Shown here piece after piece: positions 42,036-51,099 of a stretch of 64,000 bases of DNA. Position 1 is the first letter of the stretch; each line of letters begins with the position of its first letter. This DNA is from Kutzneria sp036403095 (lineage in GTDB: Bacteria > Actinomycetota > Actinomycetes > Mycobacteriales > Pseudonocardiaceae): the NCBI GenBank assembly GCA_036403095.1, contig DASWRQ010000285.1:1-64000 (forward strand), in the 5' to 3' direction. The notes below the pieces were generated by a model. The model was not told where the DNA came from. It worked only from the letters and a program-made list of their open reading frames with translations, and ran no database searches. The translations under genes were made by a program, and so were the position numbers.

Positions 42036-42872
42036 CTAGGCGTCCCGCCGGCGCAGCAGGTAGCCGCCGAGCAGCAGGGCGAGCAGGGCGTAGCCGCAGA
42101 ACACCGCGAAACCGGCCCACGGGCCGAGAGTGGCCGCGGCGTCGGGGTGCACGACCAGCACCTGCTGGCCGGCGTTGCTCGGCAGATACGGGTTGATCTT
42201 GTCGCCCCAGTCGGACGGCAGCGCCTCGCCCAAGGCCGGCAGCACCAGCAGCAGCCCGAAGACGGTCGCGACGGACCCGGCGGTGCTGCGCAGCACGAAG
42301 CCCACGCCGGTGCCGATCAGGCCGACCACGGTCAGGTAGAGCCCGGTGCCGACGACGGCGCGCAGCACACCGTCGGCGCCGATGCCGACATCGATGTGCT
42401 GTCCGGCCAGGAACGCCTGCCCGACGAAGAACGCGGCGAACGAGGCGATCTCGGTCACGATCAGCGTGATGACGGCGAACACGACGGCCTTGCCGACCAG
42501 CACGGGCCAGCGACGCGGCGCGGCGGCGATGCTGGAGCGGATCATGCCGGTGCCGTACTCGCCGGTGACCACCAGCACCCCGAGCACGCCGATGACCAAC
42601 TGGGCGATGGCGTAGCCGCGCAGGCTGACCTGCGCCGCATCGAGCAGCAACTGCTGGGCGTGCGGCATCTTCGGGTACTGGTTGGCGGTCACGGCGGAGA
42701 ACAGCGCGCCGAAGCCGACCATGGCCGCCACCATGCCGCCGAGCGCGAAGTACGAGGACCGCAGCGACCAGAACTTGGACCACTCCGAACGCAGCACCCG
42801 CGGCAGGGTGACGCGCACGTCGTCGGGCAGCACGGCCCTCTGCACAACGGGCTTCGAAACCACGGCGGTCAT
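42036..42872 (-). CDS. ABC-2 type exporter permease
   Basis: 278 residues, six hydrophobic segments. The N-terminus RVLRSEWSKFWSLRSSYFAL is typical of ABC-2 permeases in actinobacteria, as are the EYGTGMIRSS and AAAPRRWPVLVGKAVVF segments. Its ATG overlaps the ATPase stop by four bases (ATGA). Together they form an export pump of unknown substrate, likely controlled by the upstream LuxR protein. Confidence 0.87.
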   Translation of the reverse strand: MTAVVSKPVVQRAVLPDDVRVTLPRVLRSEWSKFWSLRSSYFALGGMVAAMVGFGALFSAVTANQYPKMPHAQQLLLDAAQVSLRGYAIAQLVIGVLGVLVVTGEYGTGMIRSSIAAAPRRWPVLVGKAVVFAVITLIVTEIASFAAFFVGQAFLAGQHIDVGIGADGVLRAVVGTGLYLTVVGLIGTGVGFVLRSTAGSVATVFGLLLVLPALGEALPSDWGDKINPYLPSNAGQQVLVVHPDAAATLGPWAGFAVFCGYALLALLLGGYLLRRRDA

Positions 42873-43771
42873 GACGCCTCCCGGTATTCGACGGCGTCCT
42901 TGGTCATGTCCATGAACGCGTCCTCTAGCGATGCGGTGACGGGCGTGAGCTCGTCGAGGGCGATGGCGTGCCGGCACGCGACCAACCCGATGGCCGCGCT
43001 GTCCATGCCGTGCACCTGCAACACATCCGGCTCGATCAGGTCCACGGTCACGCCCGGACCGACCAGCCGCTCCCGCAGCTCCTCGGCCTCACGGGCGCGG
43101 ACCCGCACGCTCGCGTCCATCATGGCGGTGAACTCGGCCATCGAGGCGTTGGCGATCAGCTTGCCCCGGCCGACGACGATCAGGTGGTCGGCGGTCAGCG
43201 CCATCTCGCTCATCAGGTGCGAGGAGACAAAGACGGTCCGCCCCTCGGCGGCCAGCGACCGCAGCAGGTGCCGGATCCACCGCACGCCCTCGGGGTCGAG
43301 CCCGTTGACCGGCTCGTCCAGGATCAGCGTGGCCGGATCGCCGAGCAGCGCGGCGGCGACCCCCAGCCGCTGCCCCATGCCCAGCGAGAAGCCGCCGACC
43401 CGCTTGCGGGCCACCTCACGCAGCCCGACCAGGTCGATCACCTCGTCGACCCGACGGCGCGGAATGCCGTGGGTGAGCGCCATGGCCAGCAGGTGGTGGT
43501 ACGCGGACCGTCCGGTGTGGACGGCCTTGGCCTCCAGCAGCGCGCCGACCTCCCGCAGCGGCGCGGCGTGCTCGGCGTAGTGCCGGCCGTTGACCAGCAC
43601 GTCGCCGGACGTCGGCCGGTCGAGGCCCAGGATCATGCGCATGGTGGTGGACTTGCCGGCCCCGTTCGGGCCGAGGAAGCCGGTCACCGCCCCCGGATGC
43701 ACGGTGAACGACAGGTCGTCGACCGCGACCCGTTCGCCGTATCGTTTGGTCACACCGTTGACTTCAATCAC
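42869..43771 (-). CDS. ABC transporter ATP-binding protein
   Basis: 300 residues. Walker A GPNGAGKST, a signature reading FSLGMGQRL (in place of LSGGQ), Walker B LILDEPVNGLD and H-loop SSHLMSE. This is the CcmA/DrrA-type ATPase of two-component exporters. It lies 35 bases after the LuxR stop and overlaps the permease start. ATG start beginning MIEVNGVTKRYG. Confidence 0.92.
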   Translation of the reverse strand: MIEVNGVTKRYGERVAVDDLSFTVHPGAVTGFLGPNGAGKSTTMRMILGLDRPTSGDVLVNGRHYAEHAAPLREVGALLEAKAVHTGRSAYHHLLAMALTHGIPRRRVDEVIDLVGLREVARKRVGGFSLGMGQRLGVAAALLGDPATLILDEPVNGLDPEGVRWIRHLLRSLAAEGRTVFVSSHLMSEMALTADHLIVVGRGKLIANASMAEFTAMMDASVRVRAREAEELRERLVGPGVTVDLIEPDVLQVHGMDSAAIGLVACRHAIALDELTPVTASLEDAFMDMTKDAVEYREAS

Positions 43772-43806
43772 AACAGTAGCGTGCTACGGCCGTCCTGACA
43801 GGCCTC

Positions 43807-46500
43807 TCAGAAACCCTGGCTCCACGCGGCGGCCACGGCGGCCCGCGTCTTGACGCCGAGCTTCTGGAAGATCCGCGACAGGTGCGCCTCGACGGTTTTC
43901 GGGCTCATGTAGAGCTGCTCGGCGATCTGCCGGTTGGTGTGCCCGGCGGCGACCAGCTCGGCGATCTGCCGCTCCCGGTCGCTGAGCTGCACGGGGGCGT
44001 CGGCGGCCGGCTTGCGGGTGCGGCCGCCGACCCGGCGCTGGTGGATCTCGGCCTGCCGGAACAGCGGTTCCGCCCCGCAGGCGGCGAACAAGGCCTTGGC
44101 CCGCCCGAATTCGGCCATCGCGGCGGTGCGATCCGCCAGCACGGAACCGGCGAACATGTGGGCCTGCGCCTGATAAAGCCGCATGCCGGCGCCTTCGAAC
44201 GCCGCGGCCGAAGCCGAAGCAGCCGCCGCAGCGCCGGCCGGATCGCCGTTGGCCAGCAGGATCGTCGCGCGGGCCAGGCAGGCGTGGCCACGGTGGCCGT
44301 TAAGCCCGCTGACCGAGGCCGTCATCTCCGCACGCTGCGTGGACAGCTCGGCCGCCGCGAGATCGCCGAGCGCCAACTCGGCGTGCACGAGCGTGCGCAG
44401 CCACGCCGCCCGCGTCGGGAATTCCAGCTGTGGCAACGTTTCCCCGCCGCCGACCTCCAGCAGCGTGCTGCGGGCCCCGGGGGCGTCGCCGGTGAGCAGC
44501 TTGGCCTGGGCCAGCATGCCGGCGGCGATGGTCGGCCCCCGCCCGGCGGCACTGCCCATTTCGGACACTGTCTTTTCCGCTTCCCGCAAGGCGATCGCCG
44601 GCTCGCCGGTCCACAGCTGGACGGCCACGACCACACCGGCGGCCATCGTGCGCAGCTCGTCGCTGCCGACCAGCACCGCCGCGTCGAACGCCTCGTCGGC
44701 GTGCCGGGCGGCCTCGTCCAGCCGGCCGGTCCACAGGCACGCGTAGGCCAGGCCGACGAGAATGTCGGCCAGCAGGTAGCTGCGGCCGCTGGCCCGGGCC
44801 AGCTCAAGGCCCCGGCGCAGGTGCCGCACGGCATCGTCGTACCGCTCCAGGAAAACCTCGGTCCAGCCGGCCCGCAGGATGGACTCCAGCTGCCCCATCA
44901 GCATCTTGTCCTGGGCCCGGTCGATCATGCGCACGGCGTTGTCGAGATGGGCCGCCGCCTCGGCCGTCGAGCCGTAGAAGGTGTGGGCCAGTGCCAGCAG
45001 CGCTGTGATGGTGGAGATCAGCTCGTGCTCGTTCTCGGCCGTCGCCGACTCCAGGGCCCGCTCGCCCCAGCTGACCGCGGTGGCGAAGTGGCTGCCCCGC
45101 ATCGCGCCGGCGGCGACCTCGAGCTCCAGCGCGGCCTTGCCCTTGCCGGTGCCGAGTTCGCTGAGCAGCAGGCGTTTCACGCCGGTCGGGCTGCCCAGCA
45201 GCCGCTCGACCATGGCCAGCGTGGTGACGGACTCCAGCCGCTGCTCGCTCGGGCCGGCGGGTAGTCGGCCCAGCACCTCGTGCAGGATCTCCCGGCTCTC
45301 GTTGAGCTGGCCGGCGACGGCGAGCGTGTGGGCCAGCCGCATGGCCAGCTCGGGCTGGTCGACGGCCCGATCTCCCAGCAGCCGCAACGCTTCCCGTAAC
45401 CAGTGCGCGGCACGGGCCGGGGCCAGCGAGCCGGCCTGGTCGGCCGCCTTCACCAGCACCTCGACCGCCCGCGTGTCGCCGATGGTCGCCGAGCGTTCCA
45501 GGTGAGTCGCTTGCACGGCAAGGGAAGCGCCGCGTTCGGCCAACAGGGCGGCGGCCCGGCCGTGCGCGCCGATCCGCCAGCCGGCACCGGCGCTGCCGTA
45601 GACGACCGAGCGCAGCAGCGGGTGCCGGAACTGGAACCGTTGCCCGGCATTGGACTGCCGGATCAGGTCGCGGGCGATCAGCTCGTCGAGCGCGTCCAGG
45701 GTGGCGATTTCGCCGGTCTGCGCGACGGCCCCGATCAGCCCGGCCTCGAACTCCTCGCCCAGCACCGCGGCGGCCTGCGCGACCAGCCGCACCGGCGACG
45801 CGAGATAGGCGAGCTCGCCGATGAGCACGGCTCGTACCGTGTCCGGCAGCTCGTCGCTGTCCCCGGGATCCAGCCGCAGCAAGGCATCCAGGTAGAACGG
45901 ATTGCCGCCGCTGGCCACGAAGAGTTCGATGCGACGGGCCTCGGGCACCGATTCCCCGCACATCTGCGCGGCTTCCGCCGGCGTCAGCGGGCCGACCTCG
46001 ATGCGCCGCCACCAGTCCTCCCGCCCCAGCGCGGAGAACGCCGTGGCCAGGCGGTCCGGCAGCTGCCGCGGGCGATAGGCCATCGCCAGCACGGCGGGAC
46101 CGTCGGGCGGGTGCCGCAGCACGTGCTCGATCAGCTCCACGCTGGCCTCGTCGGCCCAGTGCACGTCGTCGAGGACCAGCACCGTGCCGGGCAGCAGCGA
46201 CCGCGCCGATCGGTACAGGGCGGCTCGGCCGTCCGGGGTGTCCACGCTGGTCAGCAGGTCCGTCCAGGCGTCACCGAAGGCGTCGGAGAACATCGCGAAC
46301 GGCAGCCGCTCGAACTCGGTCGCCTTGCCGCCGGCGACCCGCGCCCGCCGGTCGGCCGCGGCCGACCGCAGCTCGGCGAGCAGGGCCGTCTTGCCCATGC
46401 CGGGCTCCCCAACCAGCTCCACCACCCGAAAACTGCCGGCGTCCAGGGCGCGCGTCAGCTCCTCGAGCTGCGCCTGACGGCCCACTACGCCGAATGCCAT
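43807..46500 (-). CDS. large LuxR-family regulator with AAA ATPase domain (LAL type)
   Basis: 897 residues. N-terminal AAA domain (about 1-280) with Walker A GEPGMGKTAL and Walker B TVLVLDDVHWAD, a long helical TPR-like middle, and a C-terminal LuxR HTH (LSDRERQIAELVAAGHTNRQIAEQL...SPKTVEAHLSRIFQKLGV). LAL regulators often activate export or secondary metabolite genes. It precedes the ABC pump with a 35-bp gap and is its likely regulator. The ATG at 46500 follows GAGAGGAAAGG. Confidence 0.92.
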   Translation of the reverse strand: MAFGVVGRQAQLEELTRALDAGSFRVVELVGEPGMGKTALLAELRSAAADRRARVAGGKATEFERLPFAMFSDAFGDAWTDLLTSVDTPDGRAALYRSARSLLPGTVLVLDDVHWADEASVELIEHVLRHPPDGPAVLAMAYRPRQLPDRLATAFSALGREDWWRRIEVGPLTPAEAAQMCGESVPEARRIELFVASGGNPFYLDALLRLDPGDSDELPDTVRAVLIGELAYLASPVRLVAQAAAVLGEEFEAGLIGAVAQTGEIATLDALDELIARDLIRQSNAGQRFQFRHPLLRSVVYGSAGAGWRIGAHGRAAALLAERGASLAVQATHLERSATIGDTRAVEVLVKAADQAGSLAPARAAHWLREALRLLGDRAVDQPELAMRLAHTLAVAGQLNESREILHEVLGRLPAGPSEQRLESVTTLAMVERLLGSPTGVKRLLLSELGTGKGKAALELEVAAGAMRGSHFATAVSWGERALESATAENEHELISTITALLALAHTFYGSTAEAAAHLDNAVRMIDRAQDKMLMGQLESILRAGWTEVFLERYDDAVRHLRRGLELARASGRSYLLADILVGLAYACLWTGRLDEAARHADEAFDAAVLVGSDELRTMAAGVVVAVQLWTGEPAIALREAEKTVSEMGSAAGRGPTIAAGMLAQAKLLTGDAPGARSTLLEVGGGETLPQLEFPTRAAWLRTLVHAELALGDLAAAELSTQRAEMTASVSGLNGHRGHACLARATILLANGDPAGAAAAASASAAAFEGAGMRLYQAQAHMFAGSVLADRTAAMAEFGRAKALFAACGAEPLFRQAEIHQRRVGGRTRKPAADAPVQLSDRERQIAELVAAGHTNRQIAEQLYMSPKTVEAHLSRIFQKLGVKTRAAVAAAWSQGF

Positions 46501-46676
46501 GCGCCCTTTCCTCTCGCCGCCACCCAAGCTTTGGGAGCCCCATCGCGACACCTGTAGGGAAATGCCGGATGTTAGCGGAAACGGCGAATCGGCGAGGGTG
46601 ATCGGGTCGCTGTCGCGGACGAGCACGCCCGCCGATCGCGTCACGAAACTGTCTCGAACGCGAGAGGAACACGACC

Positions 46677-47210
46677 TTGAGTACGTCCCAGGCCATGCTG
46701 CCGGCGGTTCGGCGGCCCGGCACGATCATGGCCGCGCTGATCGCCACCCTCGTCTCGGTGGCGGCCGGCGTCGCCGCCGCGGTCACGGTGTTCAGCGGCG
46801 GCACGAACATGGTGAAGTCGCTGCTGGACGACCCGGATGTGCAGGCCCGGCTGGGCCTGTCCGACGACCTGATCCAGACGGCGAAGCAGCTCGGCGACGA
46901 CCTGTTCCAGCAGGTGCTCGACCAGGCGTACAGCACGCTGGCGGCCCGGGCGACGTTCGCCGTCGTGCTGGCCGGCCTGCTGCTGGTGTTCGCGCTGCTG
47001 GCGCGCGGCGGCGAGCTGTGGGCCCGCATCGTGATCACGGTGCTCGGCGTGGTGGCGGTCAGCCTGCAGCTGCTGGTGGTGACCGACGTGGCCACCAGCG
47101 CGATGAAGCTGCTCGGCCTGCTGGTCGTGGCCAGCACGCTGGTCGCGGTGGTGCTGTGGTGGCTGCCGGCCAACGGCCGCTATGCCAAGGCGCGCAAGGC
47201 CCAGGCTTGA
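46677..47210 (+). CDS. hypothetical membrane protein, 177 aa
   Basis: Four hydrophobic segments (IMAALIATLVSVAAGVAAAVTVF, FAVVLAGLLLVFALLA, IVITVLGVVAVSLQLLVV, LLGLLVVASTLVAVVLWWLP) with a polar extracytoplasmic loop after the first (GGTNMVKSLLDDPDVQARLGL). Unrecognised. A TTG start is proposed at 46677 because GAGAGGA is at the right distance; the alternative is ATG 46695. It is divergent from the LuxR gene. Confidence 0.7.
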   Translation: MSTSQAMLPAVRRPGTIMAALIATLVSVAAGVAAAVTVFSGGTNMVKSLLDDPDVQARLGLSDDLIQTAKQLGDDLFQQVLDQAYSTLAARATFAVVLAGLLLVFALLARGGELWARIVITVLGVVAVSLQLLVVTDVATSAMKLLGLLVVASTLVAVVLWWLPANGRYAKARKAQA

Positions 47211-47228
47211 TTGAGGGGACCGCGGGCA

Positions 47229-47259
47229 GAGGCGGGGCCGACGTCCGCGGCCCCGCCTC
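47229..47259. terminator. hairpin between convergent genes
   Basis: GAGGCGGGGCC pairs perfectly with GGCCCCGCCTC (11 bp, nine-base loop) between the membrane protein and the chitosanase stop codons. Confidence 0.75.
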
Positions 47260-47268
47260 CACGCGCGC

Positions 47269-47979
47269 TCAGTTCTTGCTGACGAACGTCGACGCGGCCT
47301 TGCGGCCGGCGGTGACGGTCGCGTTGTGGTCCTCGATCTTGCCCGACTTCGAGCCCGGGAACACGATGTAGGTCACCGGGTCGGCGGTGCCGCCGTTGCT
47401 CGGGTCCGGGTTGATGCCCAGCGCCTGCGCGGTCGCGTAGGACGCCTCGCCGATGATGTTGTTCGGGCCCTCGTCGCCGAAGACCGCGTACTCCACCTGT
47501 CCCTTGTAGACGACGGCGAGGATGTCGCCGCCCTTGATGCCGTTGCTGCCGTAGTTGAACCGGCTGCTGGGCAGGGGGATCACCACGTACGGCGTCTTGG
47601 CCGCGTTCATCGGCTTGCCGTCGGACTGGTGGAACGAGGTGTCGTTCTGGTAGCAGCAGTCGGTGTTCTCGTTGCACTGGGTGGTGCGCTGGCCGTCGCA
47701 GTCGATGTTCATGCCGGACGTCCAGAAGAAGGCGCCGGTGGCGCCACAGATGTTGACCTTCTTGTTGGCCTGGGTGTTCGTGTACGTGCCCTTGCTGACG
47801 ACCTTGCAGTTGGCGGTCTTCGCCAGCAGCTGGGCCGCGGTCGGGCTGCCGCCGTCGGCGTGCGGCGCCGCGGCCGCGGCGGCCGGAGCCTGGGGTGCGG
47901 CCTGGGCGGTCAGCTGAGCAGGGACGAGCACCGCGGCGGCAGCGAGCAGGGTTGCCAGCGCGTACTTCAACTTCGCCAT
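47269..47979 (-). CDS. secreted glycoside hydrolase family 75 chitosanase
   Basis: 236 residues with a Sec signal peptide (LKYALATLLAAAAVLVPAQLTAQA) and an Ala-rich linker. The mature part has six or more cysteines (NCKVV, NICGAT, DCDGQRTTQC, DCCYQ) and the GH75 signature: VVYKGQ, then FGDEGPNNIIGEASYATAQALGI with the catalytic Asp and Glu. GH75 enzymes hydrolyse chitosan to glucosamine oligomers outside the cell. The ATG at 47979 follows GGAGGAA. A DasR-type site sits just upstream, matching control of amino-sugar use together with nagB. Confidence 0.87.
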   Translation of the reverse strand: MAKLKYALATLLAAAAVLVPAQLTAQAAPQAPAAAAAAPHADGGSPTAAQLLAKTANCKVVSKGTYTNTQANKKVNICGATGAFFWTSGMNIDCDGQRTTQCNENTDCCYQNDTSFHQSDGKPMNAAKTPYVVIPLPSSRFNYGSNGIKGGDILAVVYKGQVEYAVFGDEGPNNIIGEASYATAQALGINPDPSNGGTADPVTYIVFPGSKSGKIEDHNATVTAGRKAASTFVSKN

Positions 47980-47997
47980 GCGATTCCTCCGCAAGAT

Positions 47998-48009
47998 GGC
48001 TCTAGACCA
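47998..48009 (-). promoter_or_regulatory. DasR-responsive element (dre) upstream of the chitosanase
   Basis: On the gene strand: TGGTCTAGAGCC, 10 of 12 matching TGGTCTAGACCA, 19-30 bases before the start codon, nearly the same spacing as at nagB. Confidence 0.65.
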
Positions 48010-48069
48010 CGTTGCGGCGGCGGATGGACATCGTTGTACGGCATTCAAAGCTGAGCCGTCAACGGCACT

Positions 48070-48513
48070 TCAGTCCGGCAGCCGGTCCAGGAACGGCCGC
48101 TGGCCCTTGACCAACTTGACGCGGGCGTCGTCGACGCCGAACCACGCGACCCGGTCGACTTCGGGAAACTGCCTGGTCTTGCCGGACCTGGGCGGCCATT
48201 CCAGCTCGAAGGTGCCGGGCACGACGTCGGCCGGATCAAGATCTCCCTCAACGGCCCACAAGGTCACGGTCTTGCCGGACTGCTTGACCTCGCCCAGCGG
48301 CAGCAGCTCCCCCTCGGGCGCGGGCAGGCCCAGCTCCTCCTGGAACTCCCGGCGGGCGGCGGCCACCGGCTCTTCGCTGTCCTCGATCAGCCCCTTGGGC
48401 ACGGACCAGGCGCCGTCGTCCTTACGGGCCCAGAACGGGCCGCCCATGTGCCCGATCAACACCTCCGTCCGGCCGTCGACCTTTCGCCACACCAGGATCC
48501 CCGCGCTGCGCAT
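48070..48513 (-). CDS. NUDIX hydrolase
   Basis: 147 residues with a complete Nudix box: GLIEDSEEPVAAARREFQEEL followed by GL, including the REFQEE core that binds the metal. It hydrolyses a nucleoside diphosphate linked to another moiety (X). Cytoplasmic; ATG start divergent from the next gene by about 90 bases. The segment WPPRSGKTRQFPEVDRVAWF resembles the NUDIX/DUF4916-like group but the substrate is open. Confidence 0.9.
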   Translation of the reverse strand: MRSAGILVWRKVDGRTEVLIGHMGGPFWARKDDGAWSVPKGLIEDSEEPVAAARREFQEELGLPAPEGELLPLGEVKQSGKTVTLWAVEGDLDPADVVPGTFELEWPPRSGKTRQFPEVDRVAWFGVDDARVKLVKGQRPFLDRLPD

Positions 48514-48606
48514 ACGGACCAGTATCGCGCGGCCGGCCCCGCGATCGTGACGACACGGTGACGACGCGCCGATACCCTCCGGGTCACCAACCGGGAGGGA
48601 ACCACC

Positions 48607-49260
48607 ATGTCACGACGGCCCGTCCTCGCCGTGCTGGCGGTCATCGCCGCGACCGTCGGCCTCGCGCCGGCCGCCGCCGCGTCGACCCAGCACCACCGGC
48701 CGACCGCCGAGATCTTCGCGACGAACAACACCGCCACCATCACGGACCCGAATGACCCTCGCCTGCGGGACCGCCTGGTCCGGTTCGGCGCTCAGGTGCA
48801 GGGCATCATCGCCACCAACGGCGCGTGGCCCGGGTGCAGCACGCTGCTCGACGGCGTGTTCTGGTCCGACGACCTCAAGACCGCCACCTACGAGCGGTCC
48901 CGCGAGTTCGATGTGAACCACGTCAGCGCCGCCGGCCTGCACCACATCGCGTCCGTGATCCGCAAGCAGTACCAGCAGGAATCGGTGCTCACGTTCGAGT
49001 ACCTGCCGCAGGCCGGCGCCGACTCGGTCGAGGTCGAGGTGCCGGGCGTCACCGTGCAGCAGCTGTTCAACGGCCTGGCCGCAGACCCGGTGCTGCGCGA
49101 GGAGCTCGGCGGTGGCTCGGTGACGGCCGAGGGCGACCGGCTGGCCCTGATCGCGGACAAGGCCGAGCTGGGCTCGATCCAGAAGTTCGTCGGCGTGCTC
49201 GGCGCGTCGTGGGCGCAGGCCACGGTGGCCTACGGGCACCTGGAGTTCGTCGGGGACTGA
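48607..49260 (+). CDS. secreted hypothetical protein, 217 aa
   Basis: A clear signal peptide (VLAVLAVIAATVGLAPAAAAS) then a soluble domain of about 190 residues with one visible cysteine (PGCSTLLDG). Segments ESVLTFEYLP and VTVQQLFNGLAADP suggest an alpha/beta fold. Not recognised. The ATG follows GGGAGGGAACC. The gap 49261-49449 downstream shows no clear gene. Confidence 0.72.
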   Translation: MSRRPVLAVLAVIAATVGLAPAAAASTQHHRPTAEIFATNNTATITDPNDPRLRDRLVRFGAQVQGIIATNGAWPGCSTLLDGVFWSDDLKTATYERSREFDVNHVSAAGLHHIASVIRKQYQQESVLTFEYLPQAGADSVEVEVPGVTVQQLFNGLAADPVLREELGGGSVTAEGDRLALIADKAELGSIQKFVGVLGASWAQATVAYGHLEFVGD

Positions 49261-49449
49261 CAGCCGCACGATGCCGTAGCCGAGCACCACGATCACCAAC
49301 AGCGCGGCGACGACGTGCGGCATGGCTCCACCCCCTGGCGCGGCGCCCGGCGATCCCCCGATCGGATCGCCGGCGCCGCGCATCAGGTGTAGCGCGGATG
49401 TGATGTTCGGTGTCGTCGATCGGCCGCCGAACAACCGACCGCGAACAAC

Positions 49450-50412
49450 TCAGCGGCGCGACGTGCGGAAACGGGCCCGGTAGGCGGTCGGCGTCACCGA
49501 GACCGTGCGCAGGAACAGCCGGCGCAGCGTCTCCGCCGAGCCCAGCCCGACCCTTCTGGCGATGAGGTCCACCGGGTCGGTGCCGCCCTCCAACAGCGCA
49601 CGGGCCGCCTCCACCCGCACGGTGTCGACGTACTCCGCCGGCGTGCGGCCGATCTCCGCCGAGAACAGCCGGGCCAGGTGCCGGCCGCTCATGTTGACCC
49701 GCGCGGCCAGCTCGGGCAGCTTGTGCGGGCCGGCCGGGTCGGCCACGATCGCGTCCATCACGTGCCGGACGACCTCGCTGTGCGGGTTGCGGGGGCCGAG
49801 ACGGGCGCTGAACTGGGACTGCCCGCCGGGTCGGGCCATGAACACCACCAGCTGGCGGGCCACGGCCCGGGCCAGGTCGGCACCGTGGTCGTCCTCGACC
49901 AGCGCCACCGTCAGGTCGATGCCGGCGGTGACCCCGGCCGAGGAGATGATGTTGCCGTCCCGGACGAACAGCGGATCCGGCTCGACGGTGACCTTCGGAT
50001 AGCGCCGGCTCAGGTCCTCGGCCAGCTGCCAGTGGGTGGCGGCGCGGCGGCCGTCCAGCAGCCCCGACTCGGCCAGCGGGAAGGCCCCCGCGCACACACT
50101 GGCCACCCGCTGCGACCGCTGGGCCGTGGTGCGCACGGCCTCAACCAGCGCCTGGTCCGCGACCGCCCGCTGCCAGTCCGGCCGGCCCGGCACCAGCGTG
50201 GTGCCGATGCGGTCCGGCACGCCGGCGAACGTGGTGTCGGCGGCCAGCCGCACGCCGGCCGAGGTGGTGACGGGCTCGCCGCCGGCCGAGGCGATCAGCA
50301 CCTGGTAGTCGGCGCCCTGCTCGTTCGCGCTGGTCAGCACGTCGACCGGGCCGGCGACGTCCAGCAGCTGCACGCCGTCGAAGGCCAGCACGACCACCAG
50401 GTGCGGGCTCAC
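49450..50412 (-). CDS. GlxA-family regulator
   Basis: 320 residues. DJ-1/PfpI-like domain (VVVLAFDGVQLLDVAGPVDV, ASVCAGAFPLAESGLLDG) and a C-terminal AraC HTH (LPELAARVNMSGRHLARLF, LIARRVGLGSAETLRRLF). Its GTG at 50412 overlaps the stop of the HD-domain gene (GTGA), so the pair is co-translated; a GTG three codons earlier is also in frame. It probably regulates the HD gene or a nearby operon in response to a small ligand. Confidence 0.87.
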   Translation of the reverse strand: MSPHLVVVLAFDGVQLLDVAGPVDVLTSANEQGADYQVLIASAGGEPVTTSAGVRLAADTTFAGVPDRIGTTLVPGRPDWQRAVADQALVEAVRTTAQRSQRVASVCAGAFPLAESGLLDGRRAATHWQLAEDLSRRYPKVTVEPDPLFVRDGNIISSAGVTAGIDLTVALVEDDHGADLARAVARQLVVFMARPGGQSQFSARLGPRNPHSEVVRHVMDAIVADPAGPHKLPELAARVNMSGRHLARLFSAEIGRTPAEYVDTVRVEAARALLEGGTDPVDLIARRVGLGSAETLRRLFLRTVSVTPTAYRARFRTSRR

Positions 50413-51035
50413 TCCGGCCACTCCGAGTTCAGGATCGTCTCGACGAAGTCGCCGCGGGAGAAGCCCGGCACGTAGTGCTGGAGCACGTCCGCCTTGACGT
50501 TGCCGAAGGTGGTGTCCGGCTTGGGCGCGATGCCGTCGGTGAACGCCTTGAGGATGCGGCGCTTGAAGTCAGGGCGCGGGTGCGCGGCGACGATCTCGGT
50601 CCGGTCCTGGGCGCTGATGTCGTGGTAGCCGATGCCCAGCACGTCGTACTCGACGCCGGCGGTCAGCAGCGCGATCTCCGGCTCCATGAACTCCGGGATG
50701 CCGGGCGTGGTGTGCAGGGCGATGGCCGTCCACACGCGACGGACGCTGTCGTCGGGAACCCCGTGGCCCCTGAGGAAGTCCCTGGCCACCTCGGCGCCGT
50801 CCACCTCGAACCGGCGGCCGCTGGCGTGGTGCCGCTGGGCCAGGCCGACGTCGTGGAACATGGCGGCGAAGTAGAGCAGCTCCGGATCCCAGCTCAGGTC
50901 CCGGTTGCGGCCCTGCAGGCTGCCCCAGTGGTAGACCCGCAGCGAGTGCTCGAACACCAGCTCGGTGGTCTGGCCGCGGACGAACTCGGTGGCCTCGAGG
51001 GCCAGTTTCGTGTCGGGAATCTGCATCGTGGTCAT
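50409..51035 (-). CDS. HD-domain metal-dependent phosphohydrolase
   Basis: 208 residues with the metal motif H...HD...D: FEHSLRVYHW, AAMFHDVGLAQRHH, then ALHTTPG. Such HD proteins cleave phosphoesters or related bonds; relatives include cyanamide hydratase-like proteins, which share the VFEHSLRVYHWG start. It is upstream of and overlaps the GlxA gene. ATG at 51035. Substrate unknown. Confidence 0.82.
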   Translation of the reverse strand: MTTMQIPDTKLALEATEFVRGQTTELVFEHSLRVYHWGSLQGRNRDLSWDPELLYFAAMFHDVGLAQRHHASGRRFEVDGAEVARDFLRGHGVPDDSVRRVWTAIALHTTPGIPEFMEPEIALLTAGVEYDVLGIGYHDISAQDRTEIVAAHPRPDFKRRILKAFTDGIAPKPDTTFGNVKADVLQHYVPGFSRGDFVETILNSEWPE

Positions 51036-51099
51036 GACTACGATCCTGACTCGCCGCGCCGGTCCCGAACCGTGTCCATAAGGACACCATACCCACGGA

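Noticed and set aside
48610..49324. Minus-strand ORF starting MPHVVAALLVIVVLGYG with a GGTGGAG site
   Set aside because: The first 20 residues look like a TM helix, but the rest is antisense to the secreted 217-aa protein, which has a better signal peptide and ribosome site.
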